Below are positions 36,771 to 44,822 of a stretch of 64,000 bases of DNA, one piece after another (within the stretch, counting starts at the first letter, position 1; every line of letters begins with the position of its first letter). The stretch is taken from contig SVDH01000013.1 in assembly GCA_015057865.1 (NCBI GenBank), positions 1 through 64,000 of the forward strand, in the 5' to 3' direction. Source of the DNA: Lachnospiraceae bacterium. Its GTDB lineage: Bacteria; Bacillota; Clostridia; Lachnospirales; Lachnospiraceae. The position numbers were made by a program, and so were the translations under genes. The notes under the pieces are model-generated. The model had not been told where the DNA came from, searched no databases, and was given only the letters and a program-made list of their open reading frames with translations.

Positions 36771-38168
36771 TTATCGCATCTCTCCGATATAATAAAAGCC
36801 TTTGCATTCCTTTAAATAAACCGGAACGATCTGTCCGATCAGGTCGCTGCCACCCGGAAAATGCACGACGCTGTTGTTCTCAAGGCGTCCTGTTACCAGT
36901 CCGGCATCCTGTCTGTTGATCTGCTCCACTAAGACTTTCCCGATGCTTCCTTCTAAGCGTTTTGCCCTTCTGGCACCTGCTTCCTGGACTTCTGAAAGCA
37001 GCATCGCAAAATGGCGGTCCACTTCTTCTTTCGGAACCTGGTCCGTTCTCTTGGCCGCCGGCGTTCCGGTCCGTTTAGAATAAATGAATGTAAACGCGCT
37101 GTCATATTCCACTCTGCGCACCACATCCATGGTTTCCATAAAATCTTCTTCGGTCTCGCCCGGGTATCCGACAATGATATCGGTCGTCAGAGCGATATCA
37201 GGCATTGCATTCCGGATCCTGTCTACCAGTGCCAGATAGCTTTCTTTGGTATAGCGGCGGTTCATATCCTTTAAGATCCGCGTACTTCCCGACTGGAGCG
37301 GCAGATGCAGATGGCGGCAGATCTTATCAGAGCCTGCCATCACCCCGATCAGCTCATCCGACAGGTCTTTCGGATGGGATGTCATAAACCGGATCCGCTC
37401 GATCCCGTCAATCTCCGTCACCTGCTGTAACAGATTCGCAAAAGAAACCGGGTTCTCAAGGGTCTTTCCGTAGGAATTGACATTCTGTCCCAGAAGCATA
37501 ACCTCGCAGACGCCATCCTCTGCATAGGCTTTGATCTCCGAAAGGATCTCCTGCGGCTCTCTGCTCCGTTCCCTTCCACGGACATATGGCACGATACAAT
37601 AGCTGCAGAAATTATTGCAGCCAAACATGATGTTGACTCCTGTCTTAAAGCTGTATTTGCGCTTTGTCGGCAGGCTTTCGACAACACTGCCTGCTTCCTC
37701 CCAGACATCGATCACCATCTGATCGCTTTCTAACATCTGAACCAGAAGTTCCGCGAATTTATACAGGTTATGGGTTCCGAAGATCAGATCGACAAAACGA
37801 TAGCTTTCCCTGATCTTTTCCACCACTGCCGGTTCCTGCATCATACAGCCGCACATCGCGATCTTCATCTCCGGATTGTGCTTTTTGTAGTTCTGAAGGT
37901 ATCCAAGATGTCCGTAAACCTTGTTGTTGGCATTTTCCCGCACGGTACAGGTATTGTAAACAACCAGGTCCGCGTCTTCCTTTCCGGTCACTTCATAGCC
38001 GACCGCCGTCAGAATGCCGTTTAACTTTTCGGAGTCGCGGGCGTTCATCTGGCATCCCATCGTCACGATTCCGGCCGTTAAAGGTCTGCCCAATGCTTCT
38101 GATTTCTCTTTGACGATTTCTCTTGCTTTGGCAATATAGTAATACTGTTTCTCTAATTCTTTATCCAT
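36771..38168 (-). CDS. miaB: tRNA-2-methylthio-N6-dimethylallyladenosine synthase MiaB
   Basis: 465 aa. N-terminal methylthiotransferase domain with 'TMGCQMNARDSEKLNG' and two further cluster cysteines (TCTVRENA, MCGCMMQ); radical SAM motif 'CNNFCSYCIVPYVRGRERSR' (about 180-200); C-terminal TRAM domain. It adds a 2-methylthio group to i6A37 of tRNAs using two Fe-S clusters. ATG overlaps larC2 by 8 bp. Confidence 0.96.
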   Translation of the reverse strand: MDKELEKQYYYIAKAREIVKEKSEALGRPLTAGIVTMGCQMNARDSEKLNGILTAVGYEVTGKEDADLVVYNTCTVRENANNKVYGHLGYLQNYKKHNPEMKIAMCGCMMQEPAVVEKIRESYRFVDLIFGTHNLYKFAELLVQMLESDQMVIDVWEEAGSVVESLPTKRKYSFKTGVNIMFGCNNFCSYCIVPYVRGRERSREPQEILSEIKAYAEDGVCEVMLLGQNVNSYGKTLENPVSFANLLQQVTEIDGIERIRFMTSHPKDLSDELIGVMAGSDKICRHLHLPLQSGSTRILKDMNRRYTKESYLALVDRIRNAMPDIALTTDIIVGYPGETEEDFMETMDVVRRVEYDSAFTFIYSKRTGTPAAKRTDQVPKEEVDRHFAMLLSEVQEAGARRAKRLEGSIGKVLVEQINRQDAGLVTGRLENNSVVHFPGGSDLIGQIVPVYLKECKGFYYIGEMR

Positions 38169-38661
38169 TAATGCCTTCGTATTCCTTCCTCATAATGTCG
38201 TGGATCGCAGCCTTTGCTGCCAGCAGGACATCCTGATAGGGAAGATCTTTTTCCCTGCAGAGCGCACGGATTCCCTCATGCTCCGGATAGATCCTGACTT
38301 CATCCCTGATCCGGCATTTTTTTGCCGGGATCTCACCGAAGATCGTATCCAGTGTGATCGCTTCGCGCGGCAGGATGCTTCTTTTGAGCGTTTCCCGCCG
38401 AATCCCGATGGATGTCGTTTCCATAAAGATGATCTCTTCAAGCTTTTGTCTGTCTTCTTCTTTGCAGAGAACAGTCAGCAGATATGCCGGGCGGTTCTTT
38501 TTGGTAAAGACAGGCGTGTAAAACACATCCCTGGCGCCGGCCGCAAGGAGGCATTCCATCGCATACCCCAGACATTCCCCTGTACAGTCATCCAGATTGG
38601 TCTCAAGCCGGACGATCTCATCCTGTGGAAACAATTCGTTTGCCTGATTCATCTCACCCAT
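38161..38661 (-). CDS. larC: LarC C-terminal part (LarC2) alone
   Basis: 166 aa. Matches the C-terminal half of LarC: 'VRLETNLDDCTGECLGYAMECLLAAGARDVFYTPV', 'RPAYLLTVLC' and 'FMETTSIGIR'. In LarC this part inserts nickel into the pincer cofactor of lactate racemase-type enzymes, and it is usually joined to LarC1 by fusion or programmed frameshift. No LarC1 frame precedes it: the cyclo-ligase gene starts 23 bp upstream. GGGAG precedes the ATG. It may act with a LarC1 elsewhere or have a different metal role. Confidence 0.8.
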   Translation of the reverse strand: MGEMNQANELFPQDEIVRLETNLDDCTGECLGYAMECLLAAGARDVFYTPVFTKKNRPAYLLTVLCKEEDRQKLEEIIFMETTSIGIRRETLKRSILPREAITLDTIFGEIPAKKCRIRDEVRIYPEHEGIRALCREKDLPYQDVLLAAKAAIHDIMRKEYEGING

Positions 38662-38684
38662 AGTGCATCTCCCATCAGATCTGT

Positions 38685-39239
38685 CTACCGGAGTCCGTAA
38701 ACAGTGGTCTCCGTCACAACCTGATCCATCCTGACATCGTGATCCTCTGCCGGGATCTCAGGCATGAAAAAGCGGTTCGCACAAATGCCGACCTTTTTGA
38801 TCTGCGGGTGCGCTTCCAGATATTTATCATAATAGCCTTTGCCATGTCCGAGACGATGCATCGAAGCATCAAAAGCCAATCCCGGCACAAAGCATAACGT
38901 GCGTTCAAAAGACGGGCTATCTCCGCCGACCGGTTCCATTACATGGAAGTTCCCTTCGATAAAATCCTTATTCAGACCGGTGACATGATAGAATTCCATC
39001 TCTTCCCCGGAAACCCGCGGAAAATAAACCCGCTTTCCGATGGAGAGCACCTGTGCTGCCAAAGGCAAAAGGGAGACCTCTCCGACGATCGGATGATAAA
39101 AGAGATATTCATCATAATCATCAAACTCGATCGTACGGATCAGACGGTCGATGATCTCACTGCTGCTTTGGGCTGTTTTCTCTTCGGTCAAAAGCTTTCT
39201 TTTCTCTTTGACGCTGTTTCTTAATTCCTGTTTCGTCAT
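38685..39239 (-). CDS. 5-formyltetrahydrofolate cyclo-ligase
   Basis: 184 aa. N-terminal 'TKQELRNSVKEKRKLLT', central 'GKRVYFPRVSGEEMEFYHV' and the C-terminal signature 'VPGLAFDASMHRLGHGKGYYDKYL'. ATP-dependent conversion of 5-formyl-THF to 5,10-methenyl-THF, clearing a folate inhibitor. It lies 12 bp after proB in the operon. Confidence 0.93.
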   Translation of the reverse strand: MTKQELRNSVKEKRKLLTEEKTAQSSSEIIDRLIRTIEFDDYDEYLFYHPIVGEVSLLPLAAQVLSIGKRVYFPRVSGEEMEFYHVTGLNKDFIEGNFHVMEPVGGDSPSFERTLCFVPGLAFDASMHRLGHGKGYYDKYLEAHPQIKKVGICANRFFMPEIPAEDHDVRMDQVVTETTVYGLR

Positions 39240-39251
39240 CGGCTTATCCTT

Positions 39252-40109
39252 TCAGTGCTTATCATGCATCCATTCCCGTACGAACTCGGGCAGTTCAAAG
39301 TTCTCATCTTTTTCCGCATAGAACATCGTTCCGACAAAGTCTCCGTCGAAGATCTCATGCAGGATCCCGACATCCTTGCCGTTTGCAATGATCATGTCAG
39401 CGCCGGATGCTGTCGCGATCCTGGCTGCTGTCATCTTCGTCGACATGCCGCCGGTACCGACACTGCTGCCGGTCGTGCCTTTTGCCATCTCAAAGTACTG
39501 ATCATCCATATGCTTGACGACTTCGACAAGCTTTGCCTGCGGGTTCTGCCTCGGATCATCCGTATACAGTCCGTCGATATCGGATAAAAGGATCAGGCTG
39601 TCCGCACCGATCAGGGAAGCAACGATCGCAGAAAGCGTATCGTTATCGCCGTACTTGATCTCATAGATCGATGTCGTATCATTCTCATTCACGACCGGGA
39701 TGATCCCCATCTGGAACAGCTCATCCATCGTATTCTTTGCATTCTGCATTGCCACCGGATCAAGTACTGTATTTTTGGTCAGAAGGACCTGTGCCGCTGT
39801 CTGGTTATAGGAGGAAAACATCCTCTGATAGGTACTGATCAGATGTGCCTGTCCGACTGCCGCAAGCGCCTGCCTTGTCGAAACCTTATCCGGCTTTTCT
39901 GCCATGCCGATGGTATTGCGCCCAACGGCGATCGCGCCGGAGCTTACCAGGCAAACATCGATCCCGCAGTTTCTGATGTCACAGAGCTCTCTGACGAGCT
40001 TATCGATCTTGGTAAAATCTGTCTTCCCTGTTTCCGGGTGATGCAGGGATGAGGATCCGATCTTTACCACCAGGCGTTTTTTGTATTTGAAGTAATCATT
40101 GATCTGCAT
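39252..40109 (-). CDS. proB: Glutamate 5-kinase without PUA domain
   Basis: 285 aa. Amino-acid-kinase fold: 'RLVVKIGSSSL', 'DVCLVSSGAIAVG', 'PVVNENDT', 'LILLSDIDGLYT' and 'GTGGMSTKMTAARIA'. First step of proline synthesis, making glutamyl 5-phosphate. It ends soon after the kinase domain, so the C-terminal PUA domain of the longer ProB class is absent, as in several short forms. proA does not follow, which is unusual. First gene of the ten-gene operon; the ribosome site is weak. The 200-bp gap upstream shows only the terminator of the next gene. Confidence 0.93.
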   Translation of the reverse strand: MQINDYFKYKKRLVVKIGSSSLHHPETGKTDFTKIDKLVRELCDIRNCGIDVCLVSSGAIAVGRNTIGMAEKPDKVSTRQALAAVGQAHLISTYQRMFSSYNQTAAQVLLTKNTVLDPVAMQNAKNTMDELFQMGIIPVVNENDTTSIYEIKYGDNDTLSAIVASLIGADSLILLSDIDGLYTDDPRQNPQAKLVEVVKHMDDQYFEMAKGTTGSSVGTGGMSTKMTAARIATASGADMIIANGKDVGILHEIFDGDFVGTMFYAEKDENFELPEFVREWMHDKH

Positions 40110-40242
40110 AATTGTTCTTTCTATTGTTGTATTGATACGTGTTATCAGGTTGCTGATGTACAGATTAACTGACAGTGTAACATGTTCAGGTAAAAAACTC
40201 CATACATAGAAGAGTATAGCACAGAGCCGGACAAAATGGAAA

Positions 40243-40273
40243 CAGCGGTTATATCAAAACGATATAACCGCTG
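40243..40273 (-). terminator. Terminator of the tannase-like gene
   Basis: Perfect 13-bp stem CAGCGGTTATATC/GATATAACCGCTG with 5-nt loop, followed on the minus strand by TTTCCATTTTG. It is 38 bp after the stop. Confidence 0.8.
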
Positions 40274-40310
40274 TGTAAACCAAATCATTATTCAGCTGAA
40301 CGTTTGATAC

Positions 40311-42146
40311 TTACTGTGCAAGTACCTCATCAATCCATGCATATGCTTCCTGCACATCGTAATCTCCGGCATGCGGCTGCAGCCATGCAAAGGCAAAATC
40401 AAGGTTTTCGATCGAAGCGTCATTGTCTAACGCATGATACAGTACTGTCTGCAGCGCAAACGCGGTATCACGATCGCGGAAGCCGTGACGTACATACCAG
40501 TTCGGTGCGGAGTCTCCGTTTTCTTCGGTCAGATACGGGATCGGGCTGCTCATCTTCATCTGATCTGCAAGCAGTTTGCCGTCTTCCGTCTCCATGAACT
40601 CATCCCAGGTCATTCCGGTATCATCGAGACCGCATCCGTTGCCGCTGACTGCATCGTTATCCCAGGAATAGAACTCATATGCGCTATACGGATATTCGGT
40701 CGATCCAAACAGGGAATCCTCGTTAAATCCGGATACGGATGCCAGGCCTTCCTCGGAAAGACCCTTGTTGCTGAATGCGCAAGCTACTTTCAGTGTCTGG
40801 TTACGTGCTACGAAATACAGGAAGTTCTGAAGTGCCTCTTCATCTGCGATATATGGAATACCGTCCGCTTCGCCGATGGTCAAGAAGTCTGCCCAGCCTT
40901 CGCTCTTATTGTTAAAGACTCCGGTTACATCCTGTCCGGAATAGTTGGCTGATCCGTCAAGATCTGCCATCATCTGTTCTGTTCCTACTTCTGCAGATGC
41001 TTTTGCAAGGCTCTTGTTGAGCAATGCACGCATTGCTTCGTTGAGGTTCTCGCCGGTCAGTGCGTCTCCGCTTTCTGTCGTCAATCCCAGAGATTCAACA
41101 TACTCGCCATACTGCGGTGCAAGTGCATTGGACGCTTCCATCATCCATTCCGGTGTATAAGTATCGGTAAACGGATCCTGGAATGTTTCGCCTGTTTTCT
41201 GGTCAACTGCCGGAAGGCCGTCATCTACCAGTCTCTGACGGACATCTTTATAAGTAAACTCATATGCTGCATCTGCTTCTCTCAGATCATTGATCGGGCA
41301 GTATGCGATCGTTGCAAAGATATCATCATTGATCGTAGAGGTATAGCTGTCGCCGTCCTGCTCGATTCCTGCTGCGCCGATCTCATACAGTGACGGATAA
41401 TAATCCTCGCTGTTTCCACTCGAAGCGATGATCGTGGAAAGTGCTCCGCCACCGGATGTACCAGTGATCACGATCTTTTCCGGATCGCCGGCCGGAAGTG
41501 CTTCTGCATTGTTGCGCAGATAGCGGATCGCTGCTTTTGCATCTGTGATGGTTGCCGGAGAATGGCTGATGTATTTGCCTTCTGCATCCGGATTGTCACC
41601 ACGGCTCCGCGCGCCAAAGCTTACCAGAACATATCCTTTTGACAGGACCTTTCCGATCACGTCATTGTCGCTGTTGGAAGCATAGTCCTTTCCTTCTTCC
41701 ATCTGTGTTCTTGCCATATAGGCATCCATGATCCAGCCTGCATTGTTCACGCTAAAGATCATCGGTGCATCCTTTGTCGCGTTCTCCGGTACATAGATAC
41801 TGATCTTCTGATCTACACCGTCTGCATTCGGGATCATTGCTACGTTTGTCGGATTCTTTACATAACAGTCTTCATACAGAGTTACTTTCACATCTGAGCC
41901 ATCCAGCTTTACTGTCATCTCTGTAATAATGGCATCATCCATGGAAAGTGTCTCATCCACATTTACCATTGTCTGGGGCGGCATTTGCTCCATTCCTGCA
42001 GAACCTCCTTCCTCGCCTGCAGACACCGCCGGCTCCCCTGCCGCCGATGGTCCGCCGGCACCATTTCCGGCTCCACAACCAGCCAAAACAGAAGCTGCCA
42101 ACACGGATGCGGCTGTGATACCTATTACTCTTTTCAACTTTCTCAT
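40311..42146 (-). CDS. Lipoprotein alpha/beta hydrolase related to subtype B tannase
   Basis: 611 aa. Lipobox LAGC with Cys24 and a Gly/Ser/Pro-rich linker mean it is anchored to the outside of the membrane. Catalytic serine in ITGTSGGG (about 231). 'ATIAYCPINDLREADAAYEF', 'RHGFRDRDTAF' (Asp about 557) and 'PHAGDYD' (His about 592) line up from memory with the catalytic and cap regions of Lactiplantibacillus tannase. Such enzymes cut galloyl esters of plant tannins. A broader feruloyl/galloyl esterase activity is possible. Single gene with its own terminator, divergent from a ribonuclease H-like gene. Confidence 0.8.
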   Translation of the reverse strand: MRKLKRVIGITAASVLAASVLAGCGAGNGAGGPSAAGEPAVSAGEEGGSAGMEQMPPQTMVNVDETLSMDDAIITEMTVKLDGSDVKVTLYEDCYVKNPTNVAMIPNADGVDQKISIYVPENATKDAPMIFSVNNAGWIMDAYMARTQMEEGKDYASNSDNDVIGKVLSKGYVLVSFGARSRGDNPDAEGKYISHSPATITDAKAAIRYLRNNAEALPAGDPEKIVITGTSGGGALSTIIASSGNSEDYYPSLYEIGAAGIEQDGDSYTSTINDDIFATIAYCPINDLREADAAYEFTYKDVRQRLVDDGLPAVDQKTGETFQDPFTDTYTPEWMMEASNALAPQYGEYVESLGLTTESGDALTGENLNEAMRALLNKSLAKASAEVGTEQMMADLDGSANYSGQDVTGVFNNKSEGWADFLTIGEADGIPYIADEEALQNFLYFVARNQTLKVACAFSNKGLSEEGLASVSGFNEDSLFGSTEYPYSAYEFYSWDNDAVSGNGCGLDDTGMTWDEFMETEDGKLLADQMKMSSPIPYLTEENGDSAPNWYVRHGFRDRDTAFALQTVLYHALDNDASIENLDFAFAWLQPHAGDYDVQEAYAWIDEVLAQ

Positions 42147-42224
42147 GTCATTTCCTCCCTCAAAAAAAATGCAAGAGACAATACTTACAATTCAAATTTA
42201 ACCGATTTTCATTTTGTCTTCAAG

Positions 42225-42244
42225 CACTTTATCACTATAAAGTG
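42225..42244. promoter_or_regulatory. Candidate operator palindrome in the divergent region
   Basis: CACTTTATCACTATAAAGTG: 8-bp inverted arms around 4 bp. It sits 4 bp upstream of the plus-strand -35 box and 79 bp before the tannase-like gene's ATG, so one regulator could control both genes. Confidence 0.4.
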
Positions 42245-42248
42245 ATAT

Positions 42249-42277
42249 TTGATTACAATAACCTGCTTTGTTATAAT
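42249..42277 (+). promoter_or_regulatory. Promoter of the ribonuclease H-like gene
   Basis: TTGATT, exactly 17 bp, perfect TATAAT. The start codon lies about 40 bp downstream. Confidence 0.7.
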
Positions 42278-42315
42278 GTCGGTTAGATAACTCAAACGAT
42301 TTCATAACAGGAGAA

Positions 42316-43341
42316 ATGATTTTGCTGCAATTCACCTACCACAGACCCATATCCGAACTGCCGGAGGCATCAAAACAATATCTGAACAACGGAATGCTGT
42401 TTTTTGATATCGAAACCACCGGCCTGTCTTCATCCAGAAACCGGATCTATCTCGTTGGCCTCGGATGGCTTGACGGGGAACAGGTCACCGTGCAGCAATA
42501 TCTGGCAGAAAATGCTTCCGACGAAGCATCTGTTTTGGCAGCAGCACTGGCCTTTATGACTGACAGGCAATTTGATACGCTGGTCACGTTTAACGGCACA
42601 ACCTTTGATCTGCCGTTTTTTGAGAAACGGTGTGAGAAACATGCGACAGCTTCTGACATATTCTCCACGATGGATCATCTCGATCTCTACCGCCGGATCC
42701 ATCCGATCCGCCATTTCTTTCCGATGGAACATTTCCGCCAGAAGGATTATGAAAAGCTTCTTGGCATCGGCCGGGAAGACCAGTATGACGGCGGGAAGCT
42801 TGTAGCAGTTTATCATCGCTTTGAAAAAACAAAAAAGCAGGCCGACTGCGACCTGCTGTGTTTGCATAACAAAGAAGATGTATTTGGGATGTTCCACCTG
42901 ATCTCGCTGCTTGCCTGCCTGCAGGTGAAGGAAGATGTATCCATCGACAGCCTCCAGGCTACATCCGCAAATGAAGTGTCGATCCGCTTCCATTTGAAAG
43001 CACCTGTTCCGATCAGCATCCGGCAGCTTAAGACAACCGGCAGCCTGCTGTTAAGAAAAACGAGCGGTCTCGCTGTCCTGCCTCTGTATCAGGGTACGCT
43101 GCGCTGCTATCTGCCGAATCCCATGGATTACTTCTATCTGACCGCTGAGGATACCGTCGTACACAAAAGCGTCGGCCAGTTTGTCGACCCGGCCTTCCGC
43201 AGAAAGGCGGAACCGGAAGAATGTTACACGGAATTTGTGCTTCCCGTCGAATATCTTGACGGGGAGGTGCATCCGTATTGCGAAGGAAGCCTTTTCGAAA
43301 ATGTCGGTAAGGCGCTGGAAGGTTTTTTGCGGCAGGTGTAA
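42316..43341 (+). CDS. Ribonuclease H-like 3'-5' exonuclease-type protein (YprB-like)
   Basis: About 340 aa. DEDD-type core: 'MLFFDIETTGLSSSRNRIYLVGLG' (about 27-50) with the first catalytic Asp/Glu, 'LVTFNGTTFDLPFF' (ExoII-like), and 'CDLLCLHNKEDVFGM' with the last Asp. Probably a nucleic-acid nuclease; the substrate is unknown. The C-terminal 110 residues have no clear family. AGGAG ends only 2 bp before the ATG at 42316, but 8 bp before an in-frame TTG at 42322, so the TTG may be the true start. It converges on truA with a 14-bp gap. Confidence 0.82.
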   Translation: MILLQFTYHRPISELPEASKQYLNNGMLFFDIETTGLSSSRNRIYLVGLGWLDGEQVTVQQYLAENASDEASVLAAALAFMTDRQFDTLVTFNGTTFDLPFFEKRCEKHATASDIFSTMDHLDLYRRIHPIRHFFPMEHFRQKDYEKLLGIGREDQYDGGKLVAVYHRFEKTKKQADCDLLCLHNKEDVFGMFHLISLLACLQVKEDVSIDSLQATSANEVSIRFHLKAPVPISIRQLKTTGSLLLRKTSGLAVLPLYQGTLRCYLPNPMDYFYLTAEDTVVHKSVGQFVDPAFRRKAEPEECYTEFVLPVEYLDGEVHPYCEGSLFENVGKALEGFLRQV

Positions 43342-43357
43342 GGGATATCCCTCACCT
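43334..43357. terminator. Hairpin spanning two convergent stop codons
   Basis: AGGTG and CACCT flank the self-complementary AGGGATATCCCT. The structure covers the stop codons of the nuclease-like gene and truA. No T run, so termination strength is doubtful. Confidence 0.35.
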
Positions 43358-44165
43358 AGTCATAATGCACTTCCATCATGCACAGACCTTTTGCCGGCGC
43401 TGTCGGCCCAGCCTGGGTCCGGTCAAGTGATGCCAGGATCCCCGGGATGGCGTCTGTAGGCATCCTGCCAAATCCGATCTCAAGTAGTGTGCCTGTCATG
43501 ATGCGCACCATGTTTTGTAAGAATGCATTCCCCCGGTAATAAATCCTGATATAGTCTCCATCTTCTGTGATCTCTACCGCATCGATCCGCCGCCAGGTGG
43601 ATTTTTTCATTTTGGGATTGCCGCAGAATGCTTTGAAGTCATGATTTCCCAAGAGATCTTCTGCTGCCCGTCGCATCCGCTCTACATTCGGCCGATGCTC
43701 TAAGATCGTGACATATTTCCTGTCAAAAACAGGCTTTGCGTCGCCGCAGTACAAGCTGTAGCAATAGGTCTTTGCCAATGCCTGAAAACGGCTGTGAAAA
43801 CGGTCAGAAGCGATCTTGACGGCATCAACAGAGATATCGTCAGGAAGATAGCGGTTTAAATAGTCTTTTAGCCCCTCTTCATCGATCGTAATATCCAGAA
43901 AAACATTGGCCGTCATCGCCTTTGCATGAACGCCGGCATCTGTCCTCCCTGCGCCGATCACCTGGATCTCATCAGGCCTGACAGAATCTTCTGATACAAG
44001 GCCGGCTTCCGCTTCCTCGCCTCTACGATTCCCGTAAAGCGGCTGCATCCGCTTCAGGATCTCTTCAAGCTTTCCCTGAATCGTATCACTTGTTTTCTTT
44101 TGTTTTTGCCATCCCTGATAACGGGTTCCGTCATAGGAAATGGTCAGGCGGTAATTCTTTTTCAT
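43356..44165 (-). CDS. truA: tRNA pseudouridine synthase TruA
   Basis: 269 aa. 'RLTISYDGTRYQGWQKQ', catalytic aspartate in 'GAGRTDAGVHAKAM' (about 75-88), 'FHSRFQALAKTYCY' and 'NAFLQNMVRIMTGTLLEIG'. Makes pseudouridine at positions 38-40 of tRNAs. There is a short internal insert after residue 45. The start lies 30 bp from the end of the 546-bp repeat element, so its transcription may start within or read through that element. Confidence 0.96.
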   Translation of the reverse strand: MKKNYRLTISYDGTRYQGWQKQKKTSDTIQGKLEEILKRMQPLYGNRRGEEAEAGLVSEDSVRPDEIQVIGAGRTDAGVHAKAMTANVFLDITIDEEGLKDYLNRYLPDDISVDAVKIASDRFHSRFQALAKTYCYSLYCGDAKPVFDRKYVTILEHRPNVERMRRAAEDLLGNHDFKAFCGNPKMKKSTWRRIDAVEITEDGDYIRIYYRGNAFLQNMVRIMTGTLLEIGFGRMPTDAIPGILASLDRTQAGPTAPAKGLCMMEVHYD

Positions 44166-44194
44166 ACTTTTCCCACTTCAAGCTTCCAAGATAT

Positions 44195-44740
44195 CATACT
44201 TTTTGACATCGCAATACGCTCCGTCACACAGTTACTGCACATCGTTTTTCCTTGCCATTCGCAAAGTGTTTCCAAACAAGCTTCCTGCGATTTCTAAGGG
44301 GTACGTCTCATAGTCGTTGCCGTTTTTTGATAAAAACGCCACTCCTATTCGACCAAAATTTATTGCGGATAATAAATTTTGCCCCCTTTGAAATCTTGTG
44401 ACCTTGCAGAAACACTAATGCTCTCTCTACAGAAAAACGATGATACAGCAATCTGTTGTGACGCATCCATTTCGCAAGTGTCATAATTCTGCAAAGTTTG
44501 ATTTTCTTTTGCGACAAGCAGCAGGTATTTCGATAAGGTATCAAATTCGGAAAAGGGGCAGAATTTGTGATCCGCTACAAATTCTGAAGCGTGATGAGAC
44601 GAGTTGTTATCAAAGAACTCGTCGAATAAAGCGGTACCCTTTGGAGGATGCAGATAGCTTTTCTGAAATACCCTGCGCAGGAGACTTGAAAACAAACTTT
44701 GCAGAATATGGCACTTGGAAAGTATACGTCAAAAAGTATG
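44195..44740. mobile_element. MITE-like non-coding element with terminal inverted repeats and structured hairpins
   Basis: Fills most of the 657-bp gap between truA and rpsA. Terminal inverted repeats CATACTTTTTGAC (44195-44207) and its complement (44728-44740). Internal: 11-bp perfect hairpin A (44354-44381), hairpin B (44559-44586), 8-bp hairpin C (44598-44623), and a 15-bp inverted pair (44486-44500 with 44693-44707). It is visibly more AT-rich than its neighbours. No target-site duplication is apparent. Short minus-strand frames (44360-44695 and 44308-44544) run through the hairpins and resemble no family I know, so I do not call a gene. Confidence 0.65.
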
Positions 44741-44755
44741 CGTTTCAAAAAGAGA

Positions 44756-44791
44756 AACCCGGCAAACGGTGCATCGCCGCTCTGCCGGGTT
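44756..44791 (-). terminator. Terminator of rpsA
   Basis: AACCCGGCA/TGCCGGGTT stem 31 bp past the rpsA stop, followed on the minus strand by TCTCTTTTTG. Confidence 0.8.
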
Positions 44792-44822
44792 GTGATCTCT
44801 CATTCATTTACTTATCAAAAGC

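Noticed and set aside
36771..36807. Longer RuvA with 13 extra N-terminal residues
   Set aside because: The extension lies inside miaB and RuvA normally starts MYSYIKG.
44360..44695. 111-codon minus-strand frame in the truA-rpsA gap
   Set aside because: It runs through all the hairpins of the 546-bp element and has no recognisable domain. It could be expressed, but I cannot support it.
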